Position numbers and translations under genes: made by a program
In this document: in pieces, positions 15,350-22,904 of the stretch
Layout of the letters: each line of letters begins with the position of its first letter
Position numbering within the stretch: position 1 is the first letter of the stretch
Virus record (IMG/VR): IMGVR_UViG_3300049726_000281
Location: 1 to 27,564 of that record
Length of the DNA: 27,564 nt
DNA from: a virus
Direction: 5' to 3' (one strand)
Notes under the pieces: model-generated
Database searches by the model: none
Seen by the model: only the letters and a program-made list of their open reading frames with translations
Told to the model about the DNA's origin: nothing

Positions 15350-17236
15350 CTACTCCGACTCCTCGGCCTCCGTCGGCAACGGGATGAGTCGGTCTTCCTC
15401 CGAAAGACGGAGCCGGACGTACGCATCTGCCTCTGGCGGAACATTCCCGTCGGCCACAATAATTTGAAGCGTGTCCCCGAGCTCTTTCGAGAGGGCGATC
15501 AGATACTTATATGCGTGATGCACACGCTCCAGGTCGTATCCCTCTTGGCCAACATTCGTCGTCAAGCCGTCGATCATCAAGATGTTCGGCAACGCTAGGC
15601 CCAGTTGTATCGCCGTCTTCTGATGGGCAATTGCGTAGGCGACGTTTACAAGTGTCTGCAATCCTTGCGAACTGAGATCGTCAAATCTTCTGCCGTCGAG
15701 AATGGGGAGATATGTCTTGCGATCCAGGGCGGAGCGGGGTTGTTCAGAAAACCGTGGGACTGCCAGCGTCCTTAGACTGCCCTCGAAATTCTCCTCGAAT
15801 ACCTTGATTCGTTGTTCTGAGACATCCTGCCGAGTCTTCAACACCTCCAACGTTCCTTCTAACTCGCCCTTTTCGAACTCAAGACGCGTGCGCTCTTCAG
15901 TAACATTATCTAGCTTGTCGTACAGTCGCAAGTAGTCTTCGAGTCGCGTGATAAGCGCTAACGCTGCTGGCCGCTCGCTGGCGGTCCGCGCGATAGCAGA
16001 TGCCGAGTCCGATACATATGTGTGAATCTTGAAGTCGAGCTCATGGGCGGCCCGTTCTCGCTCTCTCCCTAGGTCGATGAGACGGCGTTCTAAGCTTCGA
16101 GCCGACACCTTGTGAGATTCCAAAAGCTCCTCGGTCTCTTCGATCTGAGCTGCTACCCGATCCTGCTCGCTTATGAAATCCTTGCGATCAAGCATGGGCG
16201 CTGGAACTTGTAGGCAGAGACTGCACACGTCCGGATCAGTGCGACTCTCGTCCATTGTCGCTCCGCAACGTGGGCAGAGGATGAATTCAAAATCGGTGAG
16301 ATATGTCTTCGCGATGATAGTCTTGGTCAGCCGTTTACTCTGAGAGCCCAACTGCTTGATTAGTCGGTTCAACTGCTCTACGCTCCCCACTTCACGTTCA
16401 GTCTCAACCTGTGCCCAAGCGATTTGTTCATCGAGTCGCAACACCTCAGACCCAAGAACCTGCACCTCGTCCGTTCCCTTTGCTGTTTCATTCGCCTGAA
16501 CTGCACGCTCCTCGATCGCTGCGAGATTGCTCCGTGCTCCGTGTAGCTGCTCAATTAGCACCGCTCGATTCTCCCAGGGTGTGCCGGCAAGAATCCGTTG
16601 AAAGCTAGACTCCTGCGATGCGAGCTGCCCGAGTTCCGTGTTGACCTGGTGGAGACGTTCCTGTACACGGTAGACATCCGCGCTGTAGATTCCGTAAAGC
16701 ACCTCAAACACGTACTTGCGCTTCACATTCTTGAACGGATCCCGATGTCCGAATACGCTGTTGTCTATTGTCTCCTGGGACAACACACAATAGAGAAAGA
16801 AGTCGTTAATCGATACGGGCGTTAGATCGCTGTCGGGACGGGACGGAGCCGACGGGACCCGCAGATCAGGTAACCCGAGGGTGCGAAGAAGCCACTGCCC
16901 GTAGGTGTATGGGGCAGATGCATCAACGACGAGAGCAGGAAGTCGGAGGGCAGCTCCGAGCCCCGAGATGTCTATCTTCGCGTTCTTTGTTGTCGTGAAA
17001 GGCCGTACGACGGAAAACTGATGGTCTCCGAGGACGAGTCGGCCGCCAATCGCGGCAACGTGTTGTCGCACCTCAAGCGGAAAGTTCTCCAAGCCGGTTC
17101 CGAAAAGCCCGTGACAGAGCCGGATGAGGGTCGTTTTGCCAGAAGCAATGGGACCGGTGATTATGTTCAGCCCTGGTGAGAACTCAACATCTCTCTTCGT
17201 CCCGATCAGTTGAATACTTTCAATCCGCGCTCTCAT
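15350..17236 (-). CDS. SMC-like ABC ATPase of a Lamassu / ABC-three-component defence operon (LmuB-type)
   Basis: A 628-residue protein from the ATG at 17236, which overlaps the preceding stop codon (ATGA). Residues 28-36 are a Walker A motif (GPIASGKTT) right after a short beta strand, as in SMC/RecF ATPases. Coiled-coil arms flank a zinc-hook-like pair, C321-P-R-C324 and C338-S-L-C341. The C-terminal head has a signature-like segment SSQGLQT near 522 and a Walker B strand NILMID ending at D556. Residue 557 is Gly where ABC ATPases usually have the catalytic Glu. In Lamassu the SMC-like subunit senses invading DNA and releases the nuclease. The region's GC is visibly lower than that of the phage genes. 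A different SMC-like DNA-repair ATPase is the alternative, but the three-gene context argues against it. Confidence 0.85.
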   Translation of the reverse strand: MRARIESIQLIGTKRDVEFSPGLNIITGPIASGKTTLIRLCHGLFGTGLENFPLEVRQHVAAIGGRLVLGDHQFSVVRPFTTTKNAKIDISGLGAALRLPALVVDASAPYTYGQWLLRTLGLPDLRVPSAPSRPDSDLTPVSINDFFLYCVLSQETIDNSVFGHRDPFKNVKRKYVFEVLYGIYSADVYRVQERLHQVNTELGQLASQESSFQRILAGTPWENRAVLIEQLHGARSNLAAIEERAVQANETAKGTDEVQVLGSEVLRLDEQIAWAQVETEREVGSVEQLNRLIKQLGSQSKRLTKTIIAKTYLTDFEFILCPRCGATMDESRTDPDVCSLCLQVPAPMLDRKDFISEQDRVAAQIEETEELLESHKVSARSLERRLIDLGRERERAAHELDFKIHTYVSDSASAIARTASERPAALALITRLEDYLRLYDKLDNVTEERTRLEFEKGELEGTLEVLKTRQDVSEQRIKVFEENFEGSLRTLAVPRFSEQPRSALDRKTYLPILDGRRFDDLSSQGLQTLVNVAYAIAHQKTAIQLGLALPNILMIDGLTTNVGQEGYDLERVHHAYKYLIALSKELGDTLQIIVADGNVPPEADAYVRLRLSEEDRLIPLPTEAEESE

Positions 17237-17751
17237 AGCGTTTGTCCCCAAGAGCTGTTGACGACTTCGGGAAAATGCTGATAGATGAAATCCTTCAGCC
17301 AACTTCCACTCTTATCGAAATGCGTCTTAAGCAGTTTCACGGCTCGGGCGGCGTCTTGCCACGGTTCGGTCAACGCGATCCGAGACGCTAGGCGTTGACC
17401 TGTGGACGTAGCGCGGTACCCGATTCCCGTTGCCGTTGGGACGGGAACGACGAGGCCTCTTCCTATCAGGCTTCCGAGAATAGCGAAATATGCGGGGTCC
17501 CAAGGTCCGTACCTGTAACGCAGCATCCGCGTTTCAATGGTTTCGTCGATCTCCGAAGATTGAGGAAAAATGACCTTCGGAACATGTATAGAAAGAGCCC
17601 GCTGTAGGAAGGAAGGGTACCGGAGAAGAAAATCTAACTTCGCGAGTTTCGTGCGGCCCTCCAGGCTGTTCTTGGATGTGGTGAATGCATTGATCAACAG
17701 CAGCAGACGAGCTTCGCCCTCGGCCGTCGGCTGAAACAGTTCCTTACGCAT
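17233..17751 (-). CDS. Middle component of the ABC-three-component / Lamassu operon (LmuC-type)
   Basis: A 172-residue protein from the ATG at 17751, overlapping the upstream nuclease gene by 8 bases; it overlaps the ATPase gene by 4. An in-frame ATG at 17802 lies deeper in the nuclease gene and is less likely. The sequence suggests a winged-helix protein: helices LLLLINAFTTSK and RTKLAKLDFLLRYPSFLQRA, then MLRYRYGPWDPAYFAILGSL and a C-terminal wing and helix. This KLDFLLRYP-type N-terminus is characteristic of middle components in ABC-three-component systems, as I recall the family. It would bridge the ATPase and the nuclease. Confidence 0.78.
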   Translation of the reverse strand: MRKELFQPTAEGEARLLLLINAFTTSKNSLEGRTKLAKLDFLLRYPSFLQRALSIHVPKVIFPQSSEIDETIETRMLRYRYGPWDPAYFAILGSLIGRGLVVPVPTATGIGYRATSTGQRLASRIALTEPWQDAARAVKLLKTHFDKSGSWLKDFIYQHFPEVVNSSWGQTL

Positions 17752-18904
17752 CAGCGATCCCCCAGCCGGTTTGACACTTATCAGAGAGGTCACAGATGGC
17801 ACCTAGGAGCAGGTCGGGATCGTTTTGGAAGAGACCTTTGTTGTCGATAATTGGGTATTGCTGACCGAGCACCTGCAGCAATGCGTTCCATATCGCAGCG
17901 GCTGGCGCTCTTCCCGAGCCGTGTTCATTCACGAGACCGTGGGCTCTTATGAGTAGCCGCATCTGCACATTTTCGAGCGCACCATCCTCGTACATTTGAG
18001 AGGACAAGAGCTCATACTCACGTTGACTTGCATAAGCGCGTAATGTCTTAGCGTGCTGGATGATGTCCGGTGAAGCGCCCCCCATGATTAGCTTCTGCTC
18101 CAAGATCGTGGGAGGTTGTTCGTTGTTGTCGATGAGACGCTTCAGAAGCGGCTGGGGTGCGGCCGTTAGTGGCTGCACGATGGTTTGGAAATGCTCCCTT
18201 AACAACTGCTTCTGCAGGAAGAGGTTTTGGGCCTTGCCGCGAAGGACACCGCGCGTGAGGAACGTATGTTTCCAATTATGGGGGAGGACTTTGGCTTGCA
18301 TCGCCCCGTAGATCAACATCAACATACGGTCGTAGATCTCGTCCAATGCCGACGCGGGGAGGTGCCCCGCATGATTGACGAGCAAACGAGTGTTTTGTGC
18401 TTGAATGGTTTCTCGCGTTGGATATGAATGGACGATGCGAATGCGTTTGGCGAAGGCCCCGCATTCAGCGACGTCGATCTTTAAGGACTTCTCCAACTTC
18501 TCCAAAAGAGTGGCGTCGCACCGCCCATCTGCAGTTAGCAGCTTCTGCAGTAGATCTTTTTGTTGAACAGCTCCTTCAACGTGTAGCTCTAGGGTAGCTG
18601 GAAGAGAGTCGAGAATCCGGTGCGAGCGAAGGAGACTGTGCAGCCCTCCGCCTTTGGCTGTGAGGTCTCTTAACTTCCAGGGCCCCCTCTCAAGGTCCCG
18701 TGTTTTGATCTGGAGAAAACGCCAGCCCGTGTTGAATTGAACGGCGATATCTTCGATGTGCTCGGCTACGACGCACACTACGTCGCCGCCAAGGGCGCAA
18801 TTTAGACAGAACGGAAAGGCAATATGGGCTTGGTAGCAGTATCGCTCAAACGTGACACGCCCAGAGTCGTCAGAGGGAAGAAGCTGCGAGGCGTCAGGGG
18901 GCAT
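17744..18904 (-). CDS. Cap4/DUF4297-type dsDNA nuclease effector of the Lamassu operon (LmuA-type)
   Basis: A 386-residue protein from the ATG at 18904. An upstream in-frame ATG at 19036 would add 44 residues that do not look coding. The N-terminus is a PD-(D/E)xK nuclease of DUF4297/Cap4 type: GRVTFERYCYQAHIAF, then acidic residues E48/E51/D52 (AEHIEDIAVQF) and the core strand with Q65-I-K67 (FLQIKTRD). Cap4 nucleases are effectors in CBASS and in Lamassu. The rest is helical and probably contacts the middle component and the ATPase. It is the first gene of the three-gene operon. No convincing promoter is visible in the 246 bases before it. The nuclease call is from motif pattern. Confidence 0.82.
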   Translation of the reverse strand: MPPDASQLLPSDDSGRVTFERYCYQAHIAFPFCLNCALGGDVVCVVAEHIEDIAVQFNTGWRFLQIKTRDLERGPWKLRDLTAKGGGLHSLLRSHRILDSLPATLELHVEGAVQQKDLLQKLLTADGRCDATLLEKLEKSLKIDVAECGAFAKRIRIVHSYPTRETIQAQNTRLLVNHAGHLPASALDEIYDRMLMLIYGAMQAKVLPHNWKHTFLTRGVLRGKAQNLFLQKQLLREHFQTIVQPLTAAPQPLLKRLIDNNEQPPTILEQKLIMGGASPDIIQHAKTLRAYASQREYELLSSQMYEDGALENVQMRLLIRAHGLVNEHGSGRAPAAAIWNALLQVLGQQYPIIDNKGLFQNDPDLLLGAICDLSDKCQTGWGIADA

Positions 18905-19150
18905 AGAATGAGCTTCACTAGCGTGGCCCCGGCGCGCTGTTCGGTAGCCACGACAAGCAATCTTCGCCAGTATCCAGTTTAACCGCATTTGCGAGGGCCG
19001 TGGAGGAGGACACGTTTTTGATGTTCCGATGGGCACTTCGTGACTCGCACTTTCCAGCGTTGACCGTCTCGGACAGATGGTCCACAGTCGGCATTCTGGC
19101 GAATCGGTTTCGACTGGTCGGCAAGGGTCTAACGAACCAAATCGGCAACT
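18905..19150 (-). other. Spacer between gpW-like gene and defence operon
   Basis: This 246-base stretch separates the phage joiner gene from the inserted operon. It must hold the left junction of the insertion and possibly the operon's promoter. No clear -35/-10 pair, terminator, or direct repeat shared with the other junction (15181-15349) was found by eye. Short open frames here look like chance. Confidence 0.5.
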
Positions 19151-19354
19151 TTAGAAGCCCTTGGCTCCCGACAGTTGGTACTGCCGAACGCGCTTACCGG
19201 ACTGCTGGTTCAGTGAGCTTTGCACAACCGAAATCGCACGCTGCAACTCCTGCACGGAACGGTAGGTCATGCTCCGTCCCTCGAAGGTGACCGTCAACGT
19301 GCCGGAGGCCAGCGCCTCCTGCAACGCATCCAAGTGACTCTGCGTATACGCCAT
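19151..19354 (-). CDS. Head-tail joining protein, gpW family
   Basis: A 67-residue protein, about the length of lambda gpW (68 residues). It has the same layout: an N-terminal helix (SHLDALQEALASG), a beta hairpin TLTVTFEGRSMTYRS, and a C-terminal helix VQELQRAISVVQSSLN with a short basic tail ending in GAKGF. AAAGGAGG lies before its ATG at good spacing. gpW stabilises packaged DNA in the head and lets FII bind. It follows the large terminase by 12 bases, exactly as in lambda. Normally the portal gene would follow at once; here the defence operon intervenes. Confidence 0.85.
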   Translation of the reverse strand: MAYTQSHLDALQEALASGTLTVTFEGRSMTYRSVQELQRAISVVQSSLNQQSGKRVRQYQLSGAKGF

Positions 19355-19366
19355 GGCCTCCTCCTT

Positions 19367-21298
19367 TCAGAACCGGCCCCACGTCCGACGCCTGGGCTGG
19401 CGCGGTTGTGGCTGCGGGCGCGATCCCGCTGGCGCGGCCGGAGCAGCCGGAGACGGTTTCTCCGGACCTTTCGGCACGCCCATGCGGTCCTCAATCGCCC
19501 GCCAGTGTTTGTCCTGGTATCGGTCGAGCCCGATCCTGCTCGCCGCCGCCCGAGCGTAGACCCTGCAATCCAGGGCCTCATTGCGTTCGCGCATCTTCTG
19601 CCACTCGTGACGCCGGTAGCCCTTCACAATCTTCGTGACCAGTTGCTCGGCGGTAATCTGCTTGAAGTACTCTTCGCTGTAGCGCGGGAAGTGGCAGTAC
19701 CCGGGCGGGAAAGTTTGCCCCTGCTGGAGGTCCTCGTCGGTGGGCCGTTCGAGGCGTAGCCAGCGGTACAACTCCTCTTTCGCCATGCCGGAGTTGACCG
19801 GCCAGACCTTCACGCCCCGCTTGATCTTGGCGCCGAGGGGTCCGATTTCAATCGGCGCGGGGTTGCCCAGAAGTGCTGCCGCGCGCGAGTCGCCCTTGAT
19901 AACGACCACACGATGGCCCTGTTTCCTGGCCCACTGGTAGACCTCCGTCGCGGCGTACCCGGAATCCACCGCCAGTTGTGTGATCGGCACTTCGAGACCA
20001 CTCGCGCTCGTGAACGTTTCGTTCAGGAGTCCGGTGAGCCTATCCCACACCTGCGGGCGTGAGGTGTCGCCTTCGAGCACGCGGTAGTCGACGGACCACG
20101 ACTCTTTTCCGCGCCCCCAGGCAACGATCTCAACCTCGATGCGGTCCTTCTGGACGTCCGCGCCCGCCGTGAGGAACAGACCGCCGCGTGGGATGATGCC
20201 GGTCTTCAAATCCTCGCGCCGGTCGTACAGCACCTTCCAGTCCGGCGCCTCGCCCAGCATCGTCCAGGTCTCGCCGAGGACGGTGTTCACGAAGACCTGG
20301 AGCAATGAGGAGTTTTTCTGCGCCTGCTCGAACTGCTTGGCGGCGTCTCCCCACGAGAACCAACCGACCGGGCTGTACAGGCTGGAGATGTGGAAGCCAG
20401 CCGTCCTGCCGTCGCCCTTGGCACCGGCGCGCCACTGGCCGCGCGCCAGCATCGAATGCTTCTGGTGGTTGCGAATCTCCTGGCCGCAGTGCTCGCAGAC
20501 GTACACCGCGCTCTGCGGATCGCCCTTGGGCCACCGCAGTTGCGCGAACTTCAGAATCTGGAACTCGCGGCAAGTCGGGCACGGCACCCAGTACTTCCGC
20601 TGGTCGCTCTCCTCATACGCCGCCTCGATCCGGCTCATGCCGGTGATCTTCGGCGTCGATACCAGAAGCACCTTGCGGCGCGCGAAGGTCCGCGTGCGCG
20701 CCAGGGCCAGCGTGATCGGGTCGCCTTCGCCCTCTACATCGCCGGGGTAAGCGTCCACCTCGTCGAGGAACAGGTACCGCGCCGCCATCGACCGGAGGCC
20801 GACCGCGCTGTTCGCACCGGTCATCACCAGCACGCCGCCCGGAAAATCCTTCGACAGAACCGTGTTGCCGGAGTCGCGCGACCGGGGATCGCGGACGAGC
20901 TTCCGCAGCACCTCCGACTCCTCGATCAGCGGCTCGATGCGCTGCTTCGAGTTGCGCTTGGCCATCTCGACGGTCGGCTGAACCGACATCATCGGGCCGG
21001 GAGCCTGGTGGATAACGTACCCCATCCAGTTGTTGCCACACTCCGTGCCACCGATCTGCGCGCCTTTCATGAACGCCACGCGCTCGATCAGGGACGACGG
21101 CGAGAGGCAGTCCATGATCTCGCGCAAGTAGGGCGTGCGCTCCGTGCGCCAGCGTCCGTGCTCTGCGGATGCGCGTTGCGAGAGCCAGCGGTAGCGGTCG
21201 GCCCACTGCGAGATGGTGAGCAGCGGGTCCGGCCGCGCGCCAGCCGCGGCGGCAGCAGCGTAGATCTCTTCAGCCGTTAGATTCGTCGGCAAAATCAT
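19367..21298 (-). CDS. Terminase large subunit, GpA family
   Basis: A 643-residue protein, close to lambda gpA (641). The ATPase domain has a Walker A-like loop KGAQIGGT at 78-85 and a Walker B RYLFLDEVD with D179/E180. A zinc-binding pair CPTC (240-243) and CEHC (268-271) lies between ATPase and nuclease parts, as in GpA proteins. The nuclease has candidate acidic metal ligands in TAGADVQKD (D381) and AVDSGY (D445). The C-terminus is Pro/Arg-rich. The protein cuts and translocates phage DNA into proheads. It overlaps the small terminase by 29 bases. Confidence 0.95.
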   Translation of the reverse strand: MILPTNLTAEEIYAAAAAAGARPDPLLTISQWADRYRWLSQRASAEHGRWRTERTPYLREIMDCLSPSSLIERVAFMKGAQIGGTECGNNWMGYVIHQAPGPMMSVQPTVEMAKRNSKQRIEPLIEESEVLRKLVRDPRSRDSGNTVLSKDFPGGVLVMTGANSAVGLRSMAARYLFLDEVDAYPGDVEGEGDPITLALARTRTFARRKVLLVSTPKITGMSRIEAAYEESDQRKYWVPCPTCREFQILKFAQLRWPKGDPQSAVYVCEHCGQEIRNHQKHSMLARGQWRAGAKGDGRTAGFHISSLYSPVGWFSWGDAAKQFEQAQKNSSLLQVFVNTVLGETWTMLGEAPDWKVLYDRREDLKTGIIPRGGLFLTAGADVQKDRIEVEIVAWGRGKESWSVDYRVLEGDTSRPQVWDRLTGLLNETFTSASGLEVPITQLAVDSGYAATEVYQWARKQGHRVVVIKGDSRAAALLGNPAPIEIGPLGAKIKRGVKVWPVNSGMAKEELYRWLRLERPTDEDLQQGQTFPPGYCHFPRYSEEYFKQITAEQLVTKIVKGYRRHEWQKMRERNEALDCRVYARAAASRIGLDRYQDKHWRAIEDRMGVPKGPEKPSPAAPAAPAGSRPQPQPRQPRRRTWGRF

Positions 21299-21761
21299 TC
21301 AGGGCCTTCCGAATCTCAGCCGTGAGGAGCGCATGCACCGTGGCCTCTACGGTCTCGGCGGCAAGCATCGCCGCCAGGCGGTCGGGGATGTTGATCATCG
21401 CGTCGCGGAACTGCCGGAACTTGTTATAGGCGGCGACCTGGACCTCTTGGCCCGAAACGAGCTTCGCGATCCGTTCCTCGTAGTCGATCTTGGCGAGGCG
21501 CGCCTGGTAGTGCTCGCGGACCGCCCGCGCCTTCGTGTACTGCGACGCGCCGAAAACCTCGCCGTCCTCCTCCGGCTGGCCGCGCCGGTCCACCGGGGGG
21601 GCTTGGGTCTGGGTGTTACGCGTCCACTCCGCGTCGGCAATCTCGGAATCGATCTGGCCGTTGGGCAACGTGTGGATGCGACCAGTCCCGATGGCCTTCT
21701 GGACCGTACTGGCCGAGACTCCGCGATGGCGGGCGTACGCGCGCTGGCTCATTGCTGGCAT
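21270..21761 (-). CDS. Terminase small subunit (Nu1-like)
   Basis: A 163-residue protein beginning with a winged-helix/MerR-like DNA-binding segment (SQRAYARHRGVSASTVQKAI, then GRIHTLPNGQID), as in lambda Nu1. A middle linker rich in charged residues and a C-terminal helical region (YQARLAKIDYEERIAKLVSG, RDAMINIPDRLAAMLAAET) match Nu1-type small subunits. It would recognise the packaging site and recruit the large subunit. Either ATG at 21761 or 21752 could be used; no strong ribosome site is seen. It is divergent from the H1-like gene, so 21762-21854 probably holds promoters for both. Confidence 0.85.
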   Translation of the reverse strand: MPAMSQRAYARHRGVSASTVQKAIGTGRIHTLPNGQIDSEIADAEWTRNTQTQAPPVDRRGQPEEDGEVFGASQYTKARAVREHYQARLAKIDYEERIAKLVSGQEVQVAAYNKFRQFRDAMINIPDRLAAMLAAETVEATVHALLTAEIRKALNDFADESNG

Positions 21762-21854
21762 GCGTCTATTCCCGAAAAAAGCCCTTGCCTTCCGGGGCGA
21801 CCGGAGTGATGAATCGTCATGCGCGGATCAACCGCCAAAAGGAGAAACAGCACC

Positions 21855-22295
21855 ATGAAGAACGCAGAAGCCACCAACACCACGGAAACCGCCGCCCTTG
21901 CGGAACAGGGCGCGCAGGTTGCGCCGGAGAAGGCCGCCGCGAAGAAGGCTGCCAGCCACAAGAAGGGCGCGCCCAAGGCCAAGAAGGGCGCGAAGAAAGC
22001 CGCCAAGCAAGCCAAGGTCGCGCCGAAGAAGCAGGCCAAGGCGAAGGGCACCAGCAAGAAGGCCGCCAAAGTGAAGCAGGCCGGGGTGCCGCGCGAGTTC
22101 TCGAAAAAGGCCATCGTCCTGGACCTCCTGCGCCGGCCCAAGGGCGCGACGATGGCCGAGATAGCCAAGGCCACCGACTGGCAGAACCACAGCATCAGGG
22201 GCTTCATCAGCGGGAACCTCACCAAGAAGATGGGCCTCAAGGTCGAGTCCACCAAGAACGACGCGGGCGAACGGACGTACAAGGTCGCCAAGTAA
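21855..22295 (+). CDS. DUF3489 protein with histone H1-like Lys/Ala tail
   Basis: A 146-residue protein from the ATG at 21855, chosen because AAAGGAG lies just upstream. An ATG at 21819 would add 12 residues. Residues about 20-78 are almost all Ala, Lys and Pro (KKAASHKKGAPKAKKGAKKA), resembling histone H1 tails. The C-terminal part fits DUF3489: KKAIVLDLLRRPKGATMAEI, then TDWQNHSIRGFISG and a short VESTKNDAGERTYKV wing, a winged-helix pattern. It probably binds DNA without much sequence preference. It is the only plus-strand gene in the right half and looks like a cargo gene. Its job in the phage is unknown. Confidence 0.82.
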   Translation: MKNAEATNTTETAALAEQGAQVAPEKAAAKKAASHKKGAPKAKKGAKKAAKQAKVAPKKQAKAKGTSKKAAKVKQAGVPREFSKKAIVLDLLRRPKGATMAEIAKATDWQNHSIRGFISGNLTKKMGLKVESTKNDAGERTYKVAK

Positions 22296-22322
22296 AAGCC
22301 TCCCGCCTGCTTTCCCCCAACG

Positions 22323-22352
22323 CCGCCGCCGGGTTCAACGATCCGGCGGCGG
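22323..22352 (+). terminator. GC-rich hairpin between converging genes
   Basis: A perfect 10-base inverted repeat, CCGCCGCCGG at 22323-22332 and CCGGCGGCGG at 22343-22352, with a 10-base loop. It lies between the stop of the H1-like gene (22295) and the stop of the minus-strand gene ending at 22363. It is followed on the plus strand by TTGTCGTT, only a weak T-tract. Position suggests a terminator usable from both sides. Confidence 0.6.
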
Positions 22353-22362
22353 TTGTCGTTCG

Positions 22363-22776
22363 TCAGTGCCCGCCGGCGTCCTTGGCGTCCCTGATGGCCG
22401 ATGCCAACCCGGCGATCTTCAACAAGACGGTCTCCTCACGCAACAGCCCTGCGATGGTCCTCATCCCGATGTCCTCGACCAGTTTCGTGATCCGCAACTG
22501 CAAGCCGTCATCGCGCAACATGGCGGCAGATGCCTTGGAGGTAACCTCGTCCACCATCGCGGCGAACTGCCTCTGGACGCCATCCTCGCGCACGTGACAC
22601 TCCGATGTCCGCACGAAGGTCCCGTTGATCCGTTGGAGGAAGCGGTTCTCCAACTCGGCGATTTCCTTGCGCACCTCCGCCACCACGGCGCGGCTTTGCA
22701 GGCCGACATAGGCGCCAATGAAGCCGGAGACCAGGCCCAACGCCGGGATCAGGATTTGAAACACGTTGTTTTCCAA
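22363..22776 (-). CDS. Small membrane protein with coiled coil, unknown
   Basis: A 137-residue protein that starts at TTG (22776), with GAGAGG 5 bases upstream. Residues 5-27 (FQILIPALGLVSGFIGAYVG) form one membrane segment; the rest is a charged amphipathic helix with heptad-like spacing (VVAEVRKEIAELENRFLQRI). It might be a holin-like, spanin-like or membrane-anchoring phage protein, but I do not recognise it and no lysis gene is nearby. Its start overlaps the reading frame before it. Confidence 0.6.
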   Translation of the reverse strand: MENNVFQILIPALGLVSGFIGAYVGLQSRAVVAEVRKEIAELENRFLQRINGTFVRTSECHVREDGVQRQFAAMVDEVTSKASAAMLRDDGLQLRITKLVEDIGMRTIAGLLREETVLLKIAGLASAIRDAKDAGGH

Positions 22777-22904
22777 GGAAGCCTCTCAAGAATGTGGAGC
22801 TCGGCCGACCAGTCCGAGAGCGCCAGGCACAGGCCCTGGAGATCGGGATTCCCGGCGCGGATCTCAGCTTCGATCTGGGCACGCTCCCGGCGGCAGCGAG
22901 CGAT
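22749..22904 (-). pseudogene. Coding-like frame lacking a start codon, after methyltransferase 2
   Basis: From 22904 the frame reads IARCRRERAQIEAEIRAGNP, then DLQGLCLALSDWSAELHI, and ends in TGA at 22749-22751. This has the regular helical look of small phage proteins. There is no ATG, GTG or TTG in the frame. It is in the same frame as the methyltransferase gene, directly after its TGA. An ATG at 22908, overlapping that TGA, is one base out of frame; deleting one A would give a normal start. It is a frameshifted gene, an assembly error, or a non-standard start. Confidence 0.4.

Noticed and set aside
18918-19148. 76-codon minus-strand frame between the gpW-like gene and the defence operon
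   Set aside because: It has no ribosome site, family pattern or coding-like composition, and overlaps the likely insertion junction.
21775-21795. T-run with a short stem (GCCC/GGGC) on the minus strand before the small terminase
   Set aside because: The stem is only 4 bases with a 10-base loop, too weak to call a terminator.
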